A stretch of DNA of 9,075 nt, taken from the NCBI GenBank assembly GCA_027346925.1, contig DAIERH010000026.1, forward strand, positions 7,269 to 16,343. Direction: 5' to 3'. The notes beneath the pieces were generated by a model. The model had not been told where the DNA came from and did no database searches. It was given only the letters and a program-made list of their open reading frames with translations. Both the position numbers and the translations under genes were made by a program. Position 1 is the first letter of the stretch. Every line of letters starts with the position of its first letter. Positions 7,235 to 9,075 of the stretch are shown one piece after another. Source of the DNA: Geobacter sp. Its GTDB lineage: Bacteria; Desulfobacterota; Desulfuromonadia; Geobacterales; Pseudopelobacteraceae.

Positions 7235-7252
7235 GGTTTGTTCATTCGAACC
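7235..7252 (-). promoter_or_regulatory. LexA-like operator upstream of nfo
   Basis: The 18-base site GGTTTGTTCATTCGAACC is an inverted repeat (GGTT...AACC; outer arms match at 5 of 6 positions). It lies 20-38 bases upstream of the nfo ATG. The LexA motif I recall for Geobacter sulfurreducens is GGTT-N2-C-N4-G-N3-ACC. This site has the same length and both ends but lacks the internal C and G. SOS control of a repair gene would make sense, yet with two mismatches this is only a candidate. Confidence 0.3.
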
Positions 7253-7257
7253 AGGGC

Positions 7258-7277
7258 GGGATGCCTGTTCGCATCCC
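7258..7277. other. Perfect 7-bp hairpin in the nfo upstream region
   Basis: GGGATGC (7258-7264) and GCATCCC (7271-7277) form a perfect stem with a six-base loop. No T run follows on either strand, so it is not a standard intrinsic terminator. It lies 44-63 bases upstream of the nfo ATG and could be in the leader RNA or be a protein-binding palindrome. Confidence 0.4.
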
Positions 7278-7284
7278 TCGTGCG

Positions 7285-7510
7285 ACACCTGAAAAAACAC
7301 CTTGTCTGTACCATACTACAAAACATTTCCACAATAGCCCCATGTTTATCGGCCTGCCCCAAAAAATCGATAATACAGCTTGCAAAAAGTAAAATAATGT
7401 TATACAAACAAGAAAAAATACATTGCAGAAAAATAGATAAACACAATATTCTTCTTATATTTCAATCAATATTTTCAAACGCATGTTTAATATGTTGTAA
7501 ATCTGGATTT
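7285..7510. other. AT-rich non-coding island
   Basis: This is the main part of the 310-base gene-free gap 7215-7524. Its base composition departs sharply from the GC-rich surroundings, with many A and T runs. It has no supported CDS, with stops in all frames at short intervals. It contains two CAATATT copies 23 bases apart (7444 and 7467), a TTCAATCA (7461-7468) shared with the palindrome at 8854-8866, and several loose -10-like hexamers (for example TATACA 7401-7406). I could not assign a confident promoter because AT-rich DNA yields many weak matches. It may hold the promoter for the downstream small ORF, or be foreign DNA. Confidence 0.55.
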
Positions 7511-7524
7511 CACTGGAGCGCTCG

Positions 7525-7857
7525 GTGCTGACCTGCAAAAAGCTCACATATTGCATCGTCTTTGTGGCGGCTACCGGTCTGTTGGCCTCCTTCGGCACCA
7601 GGCATCGCTTTGCGGGGGGAGACCTGCCGAAGCAAAGATATCGCTCCGGCGCCATTATCGACGACATCAGCAAATACAGCGATCAGGTTGTCCGGGACAG
7701 TCTGGCGAGCGACACGCCCTGCGTCCCGTATCATGTGCCCCTGATCCCGCTCCCCGCATCCATCGGCGTTCTCCAGCTGCCTTCTCCCGCAGCGCCGCCC
7801 CTTTTGCTCACCCAAGACGCCTCTCCCCCCCGCGCATCCCCTCGCCGCTTGTCCTGA
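7525..7857 (+). CDS. Small hypothetical protein with possible signal peptide
   Basis: I do not recognise this 110-residue product. It begins with a short basic stretch and a hydrophobic core (CKKLTYCIVFVAATGLLASFG, about 4-24), like a signal peptide or a single membrane anchor. A polar middle follows (IIDDISKYSDQVVRDSL), then a Pro/Ala/Leu-rich C-terminus with no known motif. Support for coding: a GTG start with GGAG (7515-7518) six bases upstream, and strong use of G or C at third codon positions, as in neighbouring genes. The overlapping frame 7551-8063 gives an Arg/His-rich shadow product. It lies between an AT-rich gap and the iclR leader with no clear operon partner. It could be a decayed gene or a lineage-specific exported protein. 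Confidence 0.45.
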   Translation: MLTCKKLTYCIVFVAATGLLASFGTRHRFAGGDLPKQRYRSGAIIDDISKYSDQVVRDSLASDTPCVPYHVPLIPLPASIGVLQLPSPAAPPLLLTQDASPPRASPRRLS

Positions 7858-7920
7858 GCCGCATCACCCAACCGCCCCATGGGCATCTGCCAAGGCGTAC
7901 CAGCGCCGCGTTTCAGTGCA

Positions 7921-7991
7921 CACGGAGGGGGCAACCCCGTAGCCATGGCCGGCCACGCCTGCTGCCGGCAAGCCGGAGAAACAGGCTGCGG
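7921..7991 (+). promoter_or_regulatory. GC-rich leader with alternative stems upstream of the IclR gene
   Basis: Several pairings compete in this stretch. GGGG (7928-7931) can pair with CCCC (7935-7938) around CAA. CCGTAGCC (7937-7944) can pair with GGCTGCGG (7984-7991) with one G-U, using part of the same C run. Inside lie the palindrome TGGCCGGCCA (7946-7955), a CCGG-CAAG-CCGG hairpin (7965-7976), and GCCTG (7957-7961), which competes for CAGGC (7982-7986). It is 78 bases upstream of the regulator start. It does not match the c-di-GMP, glycine or cobalamin riboswitch cores I know. Function is unknown; GC-rich DNA can fold by chance. Confidence 0.3.
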
Positions 7992-8068
7992 CTTACGTTT
8001 CAATATCTTCATAACGCGGTCTTATTGCGACGTATACATGAAATCTGCGTTTCAGAGGGGTAGTACGC

Positions 8069-8839
8069 ATGAATAGAGGCAAGACCTCATCGCTCCATTC
8101 CATAGGCAAGGCGCTTGAACTGATCGAACTGATCGCGGATGGTTCATCCTCCCACAAAGTGGCGACCCTTGCCGACCGGGTCGGGCTGAGCCAGATCAAA
8201 ACCTCTCGGTTGCTCACCATGCTCATGGAAAGGGGCTTTATTGAGCATGACAAGGTACATGGTTCTTATCTGCCGGGCATCAATTCCATCCGGCTGTCGC
8301 AAAAAATACTCGATAACCAGAACGTCATCAAGGTGGCGCGACCGTTTATGGAGTCGTTGGAAAAGGCGCACGACGAGGCGGTATATGTCGTCTTCATGAA
8401 GGACACGGACGTCATCTTCATGGACATGGTCGATACAGAACAGCAGGTCAAGGCAGCCCCGCTCATCGGCCAGAAGTTCCCGTTTTTCACCAATGCCGCC
8501 GGTAAGGTCATCATGGCGTTCGAACCGCGGGACTATCTGCACAAATACCTCAAAAAGGCCTTCAGAAAGACCTCCCCACAGGAACTCGAGCGTTTTGAAC
8601 AGGAACTCAGCGATATTCGTACCAACAGGGTTGCGGTTGATGTGGGGGGCTTGGGCGAGGGAATAACCACCATTGCCGTGGCTATCACCGATTATGCCGG
8701 CAAGGTGCTCGGCGCCCTGGCCATGATGGGGCCATCCTTCAGGCTACTCACCGAGCGCCTGGATCGGGAGATCATCCCTTCCTTGCTCGGAAACGCCCAA
8801 CAGCTCTCGGAGAAATTCGGATATGCAGGGTTTTGTTAG
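8069..8839 (+). CDS. IclR-family transcriptional regulator
   Basis: The 256-residue product has the standard two-domain layout. An N-terminal winged helix-turn-helix spans about 10-72 (SIGKALELIELIADGSSSHKV..., recognition helix around GLSQIKTSRLLTML). The C-terminal effector-binding domain spans about 85-250, with the family landmark TNAAGKVIMAF (141-151) and the late core VDVGGLGEGITTIAVAI. IclR proteins bind small organic acids or aromatics and act as dimers or tetramers on palindromic operators. The ATG at 8069 follows a GAGGGG-type ribosome binding site (8055-8060) with an eight-base gap. The next gene, 87 bases downstream in the same direction, encodes a DUF485 protein, so the likely target is the adjacent acetate/monocarboxylate uptake operon (inference from context). 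The effector is not known. Confidence 0.94.
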   Translation: MNRGKTSSLHSIGKALELIELIADGSSSHKVATLADRVGLSQIKTSRLLTMLMERGFIEHDKVHGSYLPGINSIRLSQKILDNQNVIKVARPFMESLEKAHDEAVYVVFMKDTDVIFMDMVDTEQQVKAAPLIGQKFPFFTNAAGKVIMAFEPRDYLHKYLKKAFRKTSPQELERFEQELSDIRTNRVAVDVGGLGEGITTIAVAITDYAGKVLGALAMMGPSFRLLTERLDREIIPSLLGNAQQLSEKFGYAGFC

Positions 8840-8853
8840 CATGCCGGAGCAGG

Positions 8854-8866
8854 TTCAATCATTGAA
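8854..8866. promoter_or_regulatory. Perfect 13-bp palindrome, candidate IclR-type operator
   Basis: TTCAAT-C-ATTGAA is a perfect inverted repeat between the IclR gene stop (8839) and the DUF485 start (8927). The one-base centre makes an RNA hairpin unlikely, so a protein-binding DNA site is more plausible. Size and symmetry resemble known IclR-family operators. Part of it (TTCAATCA) recurs at 7461-7468, and a TTCAAT half-site lies at 7999-8004 before the regulator gene. Confidence 0.4.
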
Positions 8867-8926
8867 AGGAGGAAAAAAGCGTCGAAATTCAAGGCAACAC
8901 CATTCATGTGAAAGGAGAAACAACCC

Positions 8927-9075
8927 ATGGCAGAAAAACAGTATGACTGGGCGGCAATTGCCAAGAACCCGAAGTTCATCGAACTGCACCACAAGAAAAC
9001 AGCCTTCCTCTTCGGCTGGTGGATCTTCTCGACCGTGTACTATTTCCTGCTCCCCATCGGAGCCGCCTATGCACC
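8927..9075 (+). CDS. DUF485 small membrane protein (YjcH-like), cut by the window end
   Basis: The visible 49 residues start MAEKQYDWAAIAKNPKFIELHHKKT and run into a hydrophobic, aromatic segment (FLFGWWIFSTVYYFLLPIGAAYA, about 27-49) that is the first membrane helix. The charged NPKFIELHHKK stretch before it corresponds to the cytoplasmic lead-in of DUF485 proteins such as YjcH. The family is normally about 100 residues with two membrane helices, and its gene usually precedes actP, an acetate/monocarboxylate:cation symporter; the partner would lie past 9075. The ATG at 8927 has AAAGGAG (8911-8917) nine bases upstream. Expression may be controlled by the IclR protein encoded just upstream. 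The 3' part of the gene is outside the window. Confidence 0.82.
   Translation, partial: MAEKQYDWAAIAKNPKFIELHHKKTAFLFGWWIFSTVYYFLLPIGAAYA

Noticed and set aside
5775..7292. A 505-codon open frame on the + strand
   Set aside because: It overlaps the YhaM-type gene in another frame and then runs antisense to nfo. Its product is Arg/Trp/Pro-rich with no domain, while both overlapped genes have complete motifs. It is a GC-rich shadow.
7921..7991. Known riboswitch, for example c-di-GMP (GEMM), glycine or cobalamin
   Set aside because: The conserved cores (such as the GCAAAGCC-type block of GEMM or the B12 box) are missing, so only an unspecified structured leader is claimed.
8008..8038. Possible promoter with TATACA (8033-8038) before the IclR gene
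   Set aside because: The nearest -35-like hexamer is poor and the spacer is 19 bp; not above chance.
7551..8063. A 170-codon open frame over the small ORF and the iclR leader
   Set aside because: The Arg/His/Pro-rich product looks like a frame-shifted shadow of the 7525-7857 frame; no good ribosome binding site precedes it.
1..9075. CRISPR array, tRNA/rRNA genes, transposase or phage genes, defence systems
   Set aside because: No regularly spaced repeats, no tRNA or rRNA-like sequence, and no protein with transposase, integrase or nuclease-defence motifs were seen on either strand.

Overview
The window looks like chromosomal DNA from a GC-rich member of the Geobacter group (Desulfuromonadales/Geobacterales). 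This is inferred from the gene content, not from any database search: short orphan response regulators, an N-terminal-receiver histidine kinase, a YhaM-type HD protein, and an IclR regulator beside a DUF485 protein of the kind that usually precedes an acetate symporter. Nine CDSs are well supported (one cut by the right edge, one possibly starting left of the window) and one small CDS is tentative.

Region 1 (6-4998, all + strand) is a signal-transduction block followed by a flavoprotein. It holds a zinc-ribbon/GAF protein, a promoter overlapping that gene's stop codon, a stand-alone receiver protein, a UspA-type stress protein, a receiver-histidine kinase, a second and atypical stand-alone receiver, and, six bases later, a COG2509-type FAD-dependent dehydrogenase. 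Spacing is short and I see no intrinsic terminator between these genes, so much of the block could be read from the promoter at 749-779. None of the three receiver proteins has a DNA-binding output domain, which points to a phosphorelay or to protein-protein control.

Region 2 (4973-6324) starts with a 151-bp element bounded by imperfect inverted repeats of CACGGAGACACAGA type. Its left end supplies the last eight codons and stop of the flavoprotein gene. A YhaM-type OB-fold/HD exoribonuclease follows with a strong ribosome binding site, and the unit closes with a strong intrinsic terminator.

Region 3 (6363-7510) is the convergent gene nfo (endonuclease IV) on the - strand, with all nine expected metal ligands. 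A LexA-like operator and a 7-bp hairpin lie upstream of it. Beyond them is a strikingly AT-rich stretch.

Region 4 (7525-9075, + strand) contains a possible small exported protein, a GC-rich leader able to form alternative stems, an IclR-family regulator, a perfect TTCAAT-C-ATTGAA palindrome, and the start of a DUF485 membrane protein. The last three suggest a locally regulated acetate/monocarboxylate uptake operon continuing past the right edge.

I found no convincing new multi-gene system. The best leads are the inverted-repeat element that forms a gene's 3' end, the palindrome between the IclR gene and DUF485, the AT-rich island with the small exported ORF and structured leader, and the atypical receiver paired with the flavoprotein.
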